Of a DNA stretch of 64,000 nucleotides, positions 1 through 8,237 are shown piece after piece (within the stretch, counting starts at the first letter, position 1; the number at the start of each line of letters is the position of its first letter). The stretch covers positions 6,262,001 through 6,326,000 of the forward strand of contig NZ_CP107780.1 in assembly GCF_036345175.1 (NCBI RefSeq), written 5' to 3'. The notes beneath the pieces were generated by a model that saw only the letters and a program-made list of their open reading frames with translations, searched no databases and was not told the origin of the DNA. This DNA comes from Streptomyces sp. NBC_00576 (GTDB taxonomy: Bacteria > Actinomycetota > Actinomycetes > Streptomycetales > Streptomycetaceae). A program made the position numbers and the translations under genes.

Positions 1-2
1 AG

Positions 3-695
3 GAGATCTCCAGCCCGCCGGTCGCCGCCATGAGCGGCACCTGGATCGTCGAACCGCTGTCCGACTCGGCTTCCCGGGTGCGGCTGCTGCACGACTACCG
101 GGCGATCGACGACGATGTCGAGAGCCTGAAATGGATCGACGAGGCCGTCGACCGCAACTCCCGCGCCGAACTCGCCTCCCTGAAACAGAACGTCGAACTG
201 GCCCACGCCTCCGAGGAGATCACCTTCTCCTTCGAGGACACCGTCCAGATACAGGGCCAGGCCAAGGACGTCTACGACTTCGTCAACGAGGCGGGGCTGT
301 GGGCCGAGCGGCTCCCGCACGTGGCGAGCGTCCGCCTGGAGGAGGACACTCCGGGGCTGCAGACCCTGGAGATGGACACCCGCGCGCAGGACGGTTCCAC
401 GCACACCACCAAGTCGTACCGGGTGACCTTCCCGCACCACAGGATCGCGTACAAGCAGGTCACCCTGCCCGCCCTGATGACGCTGCACACCGGCTACTGG
501 ACCTTCACGGAGAACGAGCGGGGCGTCGCCGCTTCTTCGCAGCACACCGTGGTCCTTAACACCGACAACATCGCCCGGGTGCTCGGCCCCGAGGCGAGCG
601 TCGCGGATGCTCGGGAGTACGTCCGCAACGCACTGAGCACCAACAGCCGCGCCACCCTCGGCCATGCGAAGGACCACGCGGAGAGCAAGCGCTGA
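3..695 (+). CDS. Polyketide aromatase/cyclase (5' end outside window)
   Basis: The reading frame is open from the left edge, so the N-terminus is missing; 230 residues are visible. The visible part looks like the end of one SRPBCC (START-like) domain followed by a second, complete one starting near the motif ITFSFEDTVQIQG. This is the layout of didomain aromatase/cyclases of type II polyketide systems, which bind the nascent poly-beta-ketone and direct first-ring cyclisation and aromatisation. Such proteins are usually about 310-320 residues, so roughly 85 are probably lost upstream. The stop lies 2 bp before the next ATG, indicating translational coupling with the downstream monooxygenase. 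The internal ATG at 30 is unlikely to be the real start because homology-like sequence continues upstream of it. Confidence 0.85.
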   Translation, partial: EISSPPVAAMSGTWIVEPLSDSASRVRLLHDYRAIDDDVESLKWIDEAVDRNSRAELASLKQNVELAHASEEITFSFEDTVQIQGQAKDVYDFVNEAGLWAERLPHVASVRLEEDTPGLQTLEMDTRAQDGSTHTTKSYRVTFPHHRIAYKQVTLPALMTLHTGYWTFTENERGVAASSQHTVVLNTDNIARVLGPEASVADAREYVRNALSTNSRATLGHAKDHAESKR

Positions 696-697
696 CC

Positions 698-2182
698 ATG
701 GCCGCGCACTCTGTGGACACCGATGTGATCATCGTGGGTGCCGGGCCGGTCGGGCTGATGCTCGCCGGGGAACTGCGGACTGGCGGGGCGCGGGTGACCG
801 TACTGGAGCGGCTGGCCGAACCCACCACCGAGTCGCGGGCGTCGACCCTGCACGCCCGCACCATGGAGATCTTCGATCAGCGAGGGCTGCTAGACGCGTT
901 GGGGACGGTGCCCAACGACATGGTCGGGCACTTCGGTGGGATCCGCCTGGACTTCAGCGGGCTGGACAGCCGGTACCGGGGCCAGTGGAAGGTGCCGCAG
1001 GCCTGCACCGAACAACTGCTGGGCAGCTGGGCGGTCGGTCTCGGCGCGGTCGTCAGACGCGGTCACGATCTCGTCGGCCTGCGGCAGACCGAGTCGGGGG
1101 TCGAAGCCGAGGCGGCGGGCCCCGGGGGCAGGGTCCGGATCCGGGCCGCCTACCTCGTGGGATGCGATGGTGAAAACAGCGCCGTACGGCGGCTGGCGGA
1201 CTTCGCCTTCCCCGGCATGGACGCGACGCGGGAGCTGCTCCGCGCCGACGTGGCCGGTATCGACGTGCCCAACCGCCGGTTCGAACGCCACGAGCGCGGC
1301 CTGGCCATCGCCCACCGTCGGCCCGATGGGGTCACCCGGGTCATGGTGCATGAGTTCGGCAGGGCCGCCCCGGCACGTGCCGGGGAGCCGGAGTTCGCGG
1401 AGGTCGCGGCCGTGTGGGCGAGGGTCACCGGGGAGGACATCGGCGCGGGCAGGCCGATCTGGGTGAACGCGTTCGGGAACGCCCGTAGGCTGGCCGAGCG
1501 GTACCGCAGCGGCCGGGTGCTGCTCGCTGGGGACGCCGCCCACGTGCAGATGCCGGTCGGAGGCCAGGCCCTCAACCTGGGGCTGCAGGACGCCGTGAAC
1601 CTGGGCTGGAAGCTGGCGGCGCAGGTGCGTGGCCGGGCGCCGGCGGGCTTGCTCGACAGCTACCACGACGAGCGGCACGCCGTTGGCCGCCGTGTGCTGA
1701 CCAACATCGAGGCGCAGGCCACGTTGCTGCTTGGCGGCGCGGAGGTGGAGCCGCTGCGCGCGATGGTGGCCGAGCTGCTCGGCCACGACGAGGTGATCGC
1801 GCAGCTGGCCGGCATGATCAGCGGTCTGGACGTCCGTTACCCCGACGGAAGCGACGCCCCGCTGCTCGGCGGCCGGGTGCCGCACTGGGAACTGACCACC
1901 GAGACCGGCCCGTCCAGTACCGCGGAGCTGCTCCGCACCGGCTGCGGGGTGCTGCTCGACTCCGCTGCCGGCCTGCCGGCGGGAGCGGTCGCCGGCTGGG
2001 CGGACCGGGTCCGCATGGTGTCGACCGCGACGCCGCACGGCCTTGGATCCCCGTTCGAGCTCGCCGGCACGGCCGTCCGTGCGGTCCTGCTCCGCCCCGA
2101 CGGTCACGTCGCATGGGTCGACGACGGTACGACACATTTCCGTGCCGCGCTGCACCGTTGGTTCGGCGCCCCGAACCCGTGA
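698..2182 (+). CDS. FAD-dependent aromatic monooxygenase (PHBH family)
   Basis: A 494-residue group A flavoprotein hydroxylase. Visible motifs are the N-terminal dinucleotide fold GAGPVGLMLAGEL, the middle GCDGENSAVR (DG motif) and GDAAHVQMPVGGQALN near residue 277, which contacts FAD. A thioredoxin-like C-terminal domain ends in WVDDGTTHFRAALHRWFG. Relatives hydroxylate or rearrange angucycline and anthracycline intermediates using NADPH and O2. It is one of three paralogues in the cluster (also at 2670 and 14325). The start is 2 bp after the aromatase stop. The regiochemistry cannot be read from sequence. Confidence 0.92.
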   Translation: MAAHSVDTDVIIVGAGPVGLMLAGELRTGGARVTVLERLAEPTTESRASTLHARTMEIFDQRGLLDALGTVPNDMVGHFGGIRLDFSGLDSRYRGQWKVPQACTEQLLGSWAVGLGAVVRRGHDLVGLRQTESGVEAEAAGPGGRVRIRAAYLVGCDGENSAVRRLADFAFPGMDATRELLRADVAGIDVPNRRFERHERGLAIAHRRPDGVTRVMVHEFGRAAPARAGEPEFAEVAAVWARVTGEDIGAGRPIWVNAFGNARRLAERYRSGRVLLAGDAAHVQMPVGGQALNLGLQDAVNLGWKLAAQVRGRAPAGLLDSYHDERHAVGRRVLTNIEAQATLLLGGAEVEPLRAMVAELLGHDEVIAQLAGMISGLDVRYPDGSDAPLLGGRVPHWELTTETGPSSTAELLRTGCGVLLDSAAGLPAGAVAGWADRVRMVSTATPHGLGSPFELAGTAVRAVLLRPDGHVAWVDDGTTHFRAALHRWFGAPNP

Positions 2183-2201
2183 TCGAGAGAGAGCGCCTGC
2201 C

Positions 2202-2339
2202 ATGCACAAGATCGCAAGGAAAATCGTCCGTCGGCAGATCGGGACGGCCGTCGCCCCTGTGCCGGCCCGATCGCCGACCGTGCTCCGCGACAAGCACGCC
2301 GACCCGCCGGTGCGCAGACACGGCAATTCCCCCCGGTGA
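2202..2339 (+). CDS. Small basic hypothetical protein
   Basis: A 45-residue reading frame starting with ATG and rich in Arg/Lys (MHKIARKIVRRQIG at its start). It has no recognised domain. Its stop overlaps the GTG start of the carboxylase epsilon subunit by 4 bases (GTGA). That overlap and its place between two clear cluster genes are the only reasons to list it; it may simply be a translated leader that feeds ribosomes to the next gene. Confidence 0.35.
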   Translation: MHKIARKIVRRQIGTAVAPVPARSPTVLRDKHADPPVRRHGNSPR

Positions 2340-2611
2340 TCCGCGTGGTGAGGGGGCGCCCGACGGCCGAGGAACTGGCCGCCGTGATGACGGTGCTGCT
2401 GGCGCGCCAGGAGGCCGGCTCTCCCGCGCCTGGCCGGGCGCGCCGGGCCGCCGCGGGCTGGCGACGCCCCGAGCGGGCACCGGGTCACCCGTCGCCCCGC
2501 AGTTGGCGGTCGCCCGCGATGCGTGAAGGTGCCCGGGCATCCACGGTGTCCGTCAAGTCACCGGGTGACGGCCGCTGTGCGCGGTCCGGTCGCGTCGACG
2601 GTCCGGCATGA
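2336..2611 (+). CDS. accE: Acyl-CoA carboxylase epsilon subunit
   Basis: A 91-residue protein. It starts IRVVRGRPTAEELAAVMTVL and carries the WRRPER and SPRSW signature near residues 43-57, the pattern of the small epsilon subunits (AccE/PccE) of actinobacterial acyl-CoA carboxylases. These bind the beta (carboxyltransferase) subunit and raise activity. The beta subunit is encoded in the same cluster at 29700, so the pair probably supplies malonyl-CoA to the polyketide synthase. The start is GTG, overlapping the preceding small frame. After SPRSW the sequence drifts (about 30 extra residues), so the C-terminus may be unconserved. Confidence 0.7.
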   Translation: MIRVVRGRPTAEELAAVMTVLLARQEAGSPAPGRARRAAAGWRRPERAPGHPSPRSWRSPAMREGARASTVSVKSPGDGRCARSGRVDGPA

Positions 2612-2669
2612 AGCGAGGCAGCCGGTGGACGTCGCACGCCGTGCCCAGAATCTGAGGAGGAGACCACCG

Positions 2670-4184
2670 ATGGATGCTGCATTCGACGCCGAGGTCATCG
2701 TCGTCGGCGCCGGGCCGACCGGGCTCATGCTCGCAGGGGAGCTGCGCCTCGCCGGGGTCGACGTCGTCGTGCTGGACCGGCTGACCGAACCAACCACCGA
2801 ATCCCGCGGGTTGGGCTTCACCCCGAGGACCATGGAGGTGTTCGCGCAGCGCGGTCTGGTGGACAGGTTCGACGCGCTGGACATCCCGGTGCAGACCACC
2901 ACCCGCGGGCACTTCGGCGGGCTGCCGCTGGACTTCGGGGTGTTTCCCGAGGCCCATCCCGGCGTCATGAACCTGCCGCAGGTCCACACCGAGGCGGTGC
3001 TGCGTGGCTGGGTCGCCGAGCTCGGCTGCGACCTGCGCCGAGGCCACGAGGTCGTCGGCCTGACCGACACCGGCGAGACCGTGGAGGCCCAGGTCGAAGG
3101 GCCCGACGGGCCGCTGCTGCTGCGCGCGCGGTACCTGGTCGGGTGCGACGGCGGCCGCAGCACCGTGCGTGGGCTGGCCGGTTTCGATTTCCCCGGCACC
3201 CCCGCCACCCTCGAGCTGTTCCTCGCCGACGTCCGAGGGTGCGCCATCAGGCCACGCTTCATCGGCGAGTGGCTGCCCGGCGGGGTCGCGATGTCGGCCC
3301 CCATCGGTGACGGGGTGGACCGGGTCGTGGTGTGCGAGCGGGGCACGCCCCCGCGACGGCGCACCGAGCCGCTGACGTTCAGCGAGGTCGCCGCCGGCTG
3401 GCAGCGGCTCACCGGAGAGGACATCAGCCACGGCGAGGCGTTGTGGGTGAGCGCCTTCGGCGACGCCACGCGACTCGCGACCGAGTACCGCAGGGGGCGG
3501 GTGCTGCTCGCGGGGGACGCCGCGCACGTCCACCTCCCGGCGGGCGGGCTGGGCATGAACACCGGTGTCCAGGACGCCTTCAACCTCGGCTGGAAGCTCG
3601 CCGCCGTGGTGCGTGGCCAGGCCCCGGGCACGCTGCTCGACACCTACTACGACGAGCGGCACGCGGTGGGCCGGCGGCTGCTCAACAACACCCGCGCCCA
3701 AGGGCTGCTCTTCCTGGGCGGCACCGAGATGCAGCCGCTCCGCGATGTGCTGGGCGAGCTCACCGACCACGAGGTCGTGCACCGGCACCTGGCCGGCATG
3801 GTCAGCGGGCTGGAGATCAGGTACCCGATGGGCCCGGGCGACCACCCGCTGCTCGGGCTGCGCATGCCCGACCTCGAACTCGCCGGAGAGGCGGGGACGA
3901 CGACGGTCTTCCCGCTGCTGCGCGGGGCGCGCGGCCTCGTGCTGGACCTCGCCGACGACGAGTCCGTACGGCAGTCCGCGCAGCCGTGGGCCGACCGGGT
4001 GGACGTGGTGACCGCCAAGCCGGCCGCCGATTCCCCGGTCTCGCGCGTGGACGCCGTGCTGGTGCGGCCCGACGGGCACGTGGCCTGGGTCGCGCCAGGC
4101 GGGCAGGAGGAGCTGACCGACGCGCTGGCCCGTTGGTTCGGCGCCTCGGCCACCCCGGTGGGCCCTGTCACCCCTGTCGGCTGA
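2670..4184 (+). CDS. FAD-dependent aromatic monooxygenase (PHBH family)
   Basis: A 504-residue paralogue of the 698 gene. It shows GAGPTGLMLAGELR at the N-terminus, GCDGGRSTVR in the middle and GDAAHVHLPAGGLGMNTG near residue 281. The ATG at 2670 is chosen because a strong GAGGAGG ribosome site lies about 9 bases upstream and the first residues (MDAAFDAEVIVVG) match the family start. An upstream in-frame extension to 2523 would run through the end of the epsilon-subunit gene. It probably acts on the polyketide core; which oxidation it performs is unknown. Confidence 0.92.
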   Translation: MDAAFDAEVIVVGAGPTGLMLAGELRLAGVDVVVLDRLTEPTTESRGLGFTPRTMEVFAQRGLVDRFDALDIPVQTTTRGHFGGLPLDFGVFPEAHPGVMNLPQVHTEAVLRGWVAELGCDLRRGHEVVGLTDTGETVEAQVEGPDGPLLLRARYLVGCDGGRSTVRGLAGFDFPGTPATLELFLADVRGCAIRPRFIGEWLPGGVAMSAPIGDGVDRVVVCERGTPPRRRTEPLTFSEVAAGWQRLTGEDISHGEALWVSAFGDATRLATEYRRGRVLLAGDAAHVHLPAGGLGMNTGVQDAFNLGWKLAAVVRGQAPGTLLDTYYDERHAVGRRLLNNTRAQGLLFLGGTEMQPLRDVLGELTDHEVVHRHLAGMVSGLEIRYPMGPGDHPLLGLRMPDLELAGEAGTTTVFPLLRGARGLVLDLADDESVRQSAQPWADRVDVVTAKPAADSPVSRVDAVLVRPDGHVAWVAPGGQEELTDALARWFGASATPVGPVTPVG

Positions 4185-4202
4185 GAGCGGAGGAGCACGC
4201 AC

Positions 4203-4718
4203 ATGCCGTACGACGACGCGGGCCCCCTGCGCCGGCTCGCCGACCGCCTGGACGTCCAGGAGCTGGTCGACCGCTATCTGGCCGGTCTGGACGACGCGGA
4301 GTTCGACGACGCCTGGGCGCGGTCGATCTTCACCGAGGACGGCAGGTTCCAGTTCATGATGGGCGGTCACGACGGCGTGGCCGGCATGGCCGAGTACACC
4401 GCCGCGATGATGGGCAAGTGGCGGCGGACCCACCACGTGGCCGCCGGCCACCTCGTCGAGATCGACGGGGACCGGGCGCGGGTGAGAGGAAGCCTGATCG
4501 CCACCCACCTGCACCCCCACGAGGCGACACCTGAACAGCCGCCCGGGCAGCCAGGGGCGCACGGGAGACCCGGGGCACCCGAGCCCTTCCAAGTCGGGGA
4601 CCGCTTCGAGGGCGAGGCGGTGCGGACCGACGCCGGCTGGCGCTTCGCGCGGCTCGCGTTCGAGGTGGTCTGGACCCGCGGCACACCGCCGGTCCGCGTT
4701 GACGTGCACGACAGCTAG
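4203..4718 (+). CDS. SnoaL-like / NTF2-fold protein
   Basis: A 171-residue protein with a single SnoaL_4-type NTF2-like domain: DVQELVDRYLAGLDDAEFDDAWARSIFTEDGRF, then THHVAAGHLVEIDGDRARVRG. Members in aromatic polyketide clusters act as cyclases or hydroxylases without a cofactor. A Pro/Gly/Glu-rich insert sits at residues 102-124. It lies between a monooxygenase and the glycosyltransferase in the same transcription unit. The family is broad, so cyclase versus oxygenation-helper role is open. Confidence 0.75.
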   Translation: MPYDDAGPLRRLADRLDVQELVDRYLAGLDDAEFDDAWARSIFTEDGRFQFMMGGHDGVAGMAEYTAAMMGKWRRTHHVAAGHLVEIDGDRARVRGSLIATHLHPHEATPEQPPGQPGAHGRPGAPEPFQVGDRFEGEAVRTDAGWRFARLAFEVVWTRGTPPVRVDVHDS

Positions 4719-4728
4719 GGGCATTCAC

Positions 4729-6000
4729 ATGCGGATTCTTTTCGCGGTCGCACCACTGACCGCTCACCTGTACCCCAGCATCCCGCTGGCGTGGGCGTTG
4801 CAGAGCGCCGGACATGAAGTGCGGGTGGCCGGCAACACCGGTCTGGTCGAGGAGATCACCGCGGCCGGGCTCACGGCGGTCGGGCTCGGCGAGCGCACCT
4901 CGCCGCCCGCACCGGTCACCGATGTGGAGCTGGACCGCTTCAGCGACGCGCTCGGGTTCGAGGCCGGCTCCGACTTCGACCAGCTCTGGCGGGCGATCCG
5001 CTTCTACCTGGTGGCCGCGAACAAGCGGTACCACCCGGACGAGGAGGGGCGCCAGGAGCTCGCCGACAACCTGGTCGAGGCCGCCCGGACCTGGCGCCCG
5101 GACCTGGTGATCTGGGATCCGGCCTGTCCGGCGGGCTCGGTCGCGGCCCGCGAGTCCGGGGCCGCGTCTGCCCGGCTGATGTGGGGCCCCGACTACCTCG
5201 GCTGGATCCGTGGCCGCCTGGTCGAACGTATGAATGACCCGGCGTCAGGGGTGAGCGCGGACACGGATCCGCTGGCCGCGACCCTGGCGCCGGTGTTCGG
5301 GCGGTTCGGCCACGACTTCTCCGACGAGTTGGTGTTCGGCGACTTCACCGTGGACCCGATCCCCTCGCAGCTGCCCAGGTACGAAGGACTGCGCCGGGTC
5401 CCAATGCGCTGGGTGCCGTACACGGGGGCGGCCCCGATGCCGGAGTGGTTGTCGCAGCCGCCGTCGCGGCCCCGGGTCTGCCTGTCGCTGGGCGTCACCG
5501 GGCGTACGGTCCACGACGGCCCGGACGCGCGGGTCATGGCCGCCTTCGAGGCGGTGGCCGACATGGACGTAGAGGTGGTTGCCACGGTCAACGCCGACCA
5601 GCTGGGCGAAGACGTGCGCGTCCCCGACAACGTGCGGCTGTTCGACTACATACCGCTCACGCAGGTGATGCCGACCTGCTCGGCGGTCATCCACCACGGT
5701 GGCTTCGGCACGTTCTTCGCGGCGGCCGCGCACCGCGTGCCCCAGATGATCGTCAGGGACGAGCTGGGCAGCGCGCTGAACACCTCCCGCTATCTGGAGG
5801 CCAAGGGCGCGGGCGTGGTCCTCCACAGCGACGGCCTGACCGCGGCGCAGGTGGGCGGCGAGCTCTCCAGGATGCTGACCGAGCCGTCGTTCCGGCGGGG
5901 GACCGCCGCCGTGTACGCGGACATGACCGCCGCCCCCGGCCCCGGCGAGATCGTGCCGGTGCTGGAGCGGATGGCCGAGCAGCACCGCACCCGGGGCTGA
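4729..6000 (+). CDS. Glycosyltransferase, GT1 family
   Basis: A 423-residue GT-B glycosyltransferase of the antibiotic type. The N-terminus is MRILFAVAPLTAHLYPSIPL; the donor-binding C-terminal half has HHGGFGTFFAAAAHRVPQ near residue 322, the HHGG motif that holds the diphosphate of the dTDP-sugar. It is the only intact glycosyltransferase seen, so it should transfer the deoxyhexose made by the genes at 21.4-28.9 kb. The ATG at 4729 fits the family N-terminus exactly. An epimerase gene follows after 7 bp. Confidence 0.9.
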   Translation: MRILFAVAPLTAHLYPSIPLAWALQSAGHEVRVAGNTGLVEEITAAGLTAVGLGERTSPPAPVTDVELDRFSDALGFEAGSDFDQLWRAIRFYLVAANKRYHPDEEGRQELADNLVEAARTWRPDLVIWDPACPAGSVAARESGAASARLMWGPDYLGWIRGRLVERMNDPASGVSADTDPLAATLAPVFGRFGHDFSDELVFGDFTVDPIPSQLPRYEGLRRVPMRWVPYTGAAPMPEWLSQPPSRPRVCLSLGVTGRTVHDGPDARVMAAFEAVADMDVEVVATVNADQLGEDVRVPDNVRLFDYIPLTQVMPTCSAVIHHGGFGTFFAAAAHRVPQMIVRDELGSALNTSRYLEAKGAGVVLHSDGLTAAQVGGELSRMLTEPSFRRGTAAVYADMTAAPGPGEIVPVLERMAEQHRTRG

Positions 6001-6007
6001 ACCGGAC

Positions 6008-6586
6008 ATGGATGTGGTCGAGACCCGGGTGCCGGGCGCGTTCGTGTTCACCCCGAAGAAGATCTCCGACGAGCGGGGCTCGTTCTTCGAAGCGTTCCGC
6101 TACGACCAGGTCGAGGAGGTCACCGGGCGTCCCTTCCGGCCCGAACAGATCAACTACTCGGTGTCCCGCTGGAACACCCTCCGCGGTATCCACGGGGTGG
6201 CCGTACCGCCGGGCCAGGCCAAGTACGTCACCTGTGTGCGCGGGGCGCTCCGCGACATCGTCGTCGACCTGCGGGTGGGGTCGCCCACCTTCGGCGCGCA
6301 CCAGGTGACCCAGCTGGACGCCGAGTCCGGCCGGTGCGTGTACGTGCCGGAGGGGGTCGGGCACGGGTTCCTGTCGCTCACCGACGACGCCTGCATCTGC
6401 TACGTGGTCTCCACGCGGCACGTGCCCGGCACACAGATCGACATCAACCCCCTCGATCCGGACCTGGCGCTCCCCTGGGGGTTCGGCGAGCCTCCGTTGA
6501 TGTCGGAGAAGGACGCGAAGGCACCCGGGGTGCGTGCGGCGCTCGCCTCGGGGTTGCTCGCGGACTGGAACGACGTGCGGTCGTGA
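6008..6586 (+). CDS. dTDP-4-keto-6-deoxyhexose 3,5-epimerase (RmlC-like)
   Basis: A 192-residue cupin of the RmlC family. Seen: the FTPKKISDERGSFFEAFR opening, LRGIHG (catalytic-His region), RGALRDIVVDLR and YVPEGVGHGFLSLTD. The usual YYxPxxE segment is changed (RHVPGTQ), as in secondary-metabolism epimerases. It would invert C-3/C-5 or only C-5 of the 4-keto sugar, giving an L-sugar. It lies next to the glycosyltransferase, well away from the main sugar block at 21.4 kb. Confidence 0.85.
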   Translation: MDVVETRVPGAFVFTPKKISDERGSFFEAFRYDQVEEVTGRPFRPEQINYSVSRWNTLRGIHGVAVPPGQAKYVTCVRGALRDIVVDLRVGSPTFGAHQVTQLDAESGRCVYVPEGVGHGFLSLTDDACICYVVSTRHVPGTQIDINPLDPDLALPWGFGEPPLMSEKDAKAPGVRAALASGLLADWNDVRS

Positions 6587-6647
6587 CGCCGTCCCGACGT
6601 GAGCGGGTCCCGTCGCTCAGCCAATGACAACGCAAGGAGACTTTTCT

Positions 6648-8237
6648 TTGAGTACCGACGTGGGTAGGGCGGCAGCACCGCGAGCGACCCGAAGAGAATG
6701 GCTGGGGCTGGCGGTCCTCGCGCTTCCCACCATGCTCATCGCCATGGACCTGACCGTCCTGCATCTGGCTCTGCCCACAATCACCGCCGACCTGCGGCCC
6801 GGCAACACCGAGTTGCTGTGGATCGTGGACATCTATGGCTTCCTCATCGCCGGCTTCCTCATCCCCATGGGCGCGATCGGGGACAGGATCGGCCGTCGGC
6901 GACTGCTGCTGATCGGCGCGGTCGCGTTCGGAGCGGCCTCGGTGGTCTCGGCGTTCTCGGTCAACCCGGCGATGCTCATCGCCGCGCGGGCGCTGCTGGG
7001 CATCGCGGGCTCCACCCTGATGCCCTCCACGCTCTCGCTGATCCGGGTCCTGTTCCAGGACCCCAAGCAGCAGGGTGCCGCGATCGGCGCCTGGACCGGC
7101 TTCTTCGGGGTCGGCACGGTGATCGGCCCGCTGGTCGGTGGCGCGTTTCTGGAGTGGTTCTGGTGGGGCTCGGTCTTCCTGATCGGTGTTCCCGTGATGG
7201 CGCTGCTGATCATCTTCGGTCCGATCGTGTTGCCCGAGTACCGGGACCGCTCGGTCGCACGTCCGGACCTCATCAGCGCGATCATGTCCGTCATCGGCAT
7301 GCTCGCCCTGATCTACGGCATCAAGCGGATCGCCCAGGACGGCCTGGGCGCCGAGCCGGGCATAGCCGTCGTCGTCGGCCTGGCGCTGGCGGCGCTCTTC
7401 CTCTCGCGCCAGCGCCGGCTCGAGCAGCCGCTGGTCGACCTCTCGCTGTTCCGCAACAGGCTGTTCGGCATCGCCCTGGGCATGGTGGTGCTCGCCACCT
7501 TGCTGGCCGCCGGGTCACAGTTCCTCGTCCTGCAGTATCTGCAGCTCGTGCGCGGCCTGTCCCCGGTCCAGGCCGGGCTGTGGTCGCTGCCGATCACCTT
7601 CGGAGTCTTCGTCGGCTCCATGAGCGGGCCGGCGCTCGCCGGACGGATGAAGCTGAGCACCCTGCTCTCCGGCAGTCTGGTGGTCGCCGCGTTCGGCATG
7701 CTGCTGCTGAGCCGCGTCAGCGGCCCCTCCGACCTGTTCCTCGCGGTGGGCGGGACGTCCGTCATCGGGCTCGGGCTCGGCCCGTTGACCGTGCTGGGCA
7801 CCGGAATGATCGTCAGCGCCGCCCCGCCCGAGCGCGCCGGTGCCGCGTCCGGGATGAGCGCGACCGGCTCCGAGCTCGGCAGCGCACTGGGCATCGCGGT
7901 GATGGGCAGCATCGGCTTCGCGGTGTACCGGGCCAACCTGGCCGACAAGCTCCCCGAGGGGCTCCCTGGCCCCCTCGGCGAGGCGGCCAGGGACTCTCTC
8001 GCCGCCGCGGTCGACGTCGCCCACAAACTGCCGGCCGCCGACAGCTCCCGGCTGTTGTCGGTGGCCCGCGAGGCATTCGTGCACGGCCTGCAGACGACCG
8101 CGATCGTCGGTGCGGTGCTCGCCGTGCTGCTGGCCGCGGCGGCCACGGCCCTGCTGCGCAACACCCGGTTGCCGGGCCCTCCGCCGCTCGCGGAGACGGA
8201 CGATCCGGCGAAGTCCTTGGAGAAGACGGATGGCTGA
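6648..8237 (+). CDS. MFS drug exporter, DHA2 (14-TM) family
   Basis: A polytopic transporter of about 529 residues. Motifs include LTVLHLALPTITADL in TM1, GAIGDRIGRRRLLLIG (motif A) and GIAGSTLMPSTLSLI (motif C, antiporter type), with 14 hydrophobic segments, as in QacA-type proton antiporters. It probably exports the product and confers self-resistance. The TTG at 6648 is preferred because AAGGAGA lies 8-9 bases upstream; an in-frame ATG at 6624 has no ribosome site. The stop overlaps the next gene's start. Confidence 0.88.
   Translation: MSTDVGRAAAPRATRREWLGLAVLALPTMLIAMDLTVLHLALPTITADLRPGNTELLWIVDIYGFLIAGFLIPMGAIGDRIGRRRLLLIGAVAFGAASVVSAFSVNPAMLIAARALLGIAGSTLMPSTLSLIRVLFQDPKQQGAAIGAWTGFFGVGTVIGPLVGGAFLEWFWWGSVFLIGVPVMALLIIFGPIVLPEYRDRSVARPDLISAIMSVIGMLALIYGIKRIAQDGLGAEPGIAVVVGLALAALFLSRQRRLEQPLVDLSLFRNRLFGIALGMVVLATLLAAGSQFLVLQYLQLVRGLSPVQAGLWSLPITFGVFVGSMSGPALAGRMKLSTLLSGSLVVAAFGMLLLSRVSGPSDLFLAVGGTSVIGLGLGPLTVLGTGMIVSAAPPERAGAASGMSATGSELGSALGIAVMGSIGFAVYRANLADKLPEGLPGPLGEAARDSLAAAVDVAHKLPAADSSRLLSVAREAFVHGLQTTAIVGAVLAVLLAAAATALLRNTRLPGPPPLAETDDPAKSLEKTDG

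Noticed and set aside
2523..2669. Extended N-terminus of the second FAD monooxygenase
   Set aside because: It overlaps the epsilon-subunit gene, is Arg/Pro-rich without family similarity, and a strong ribosome site precedes the ATG at 2670.
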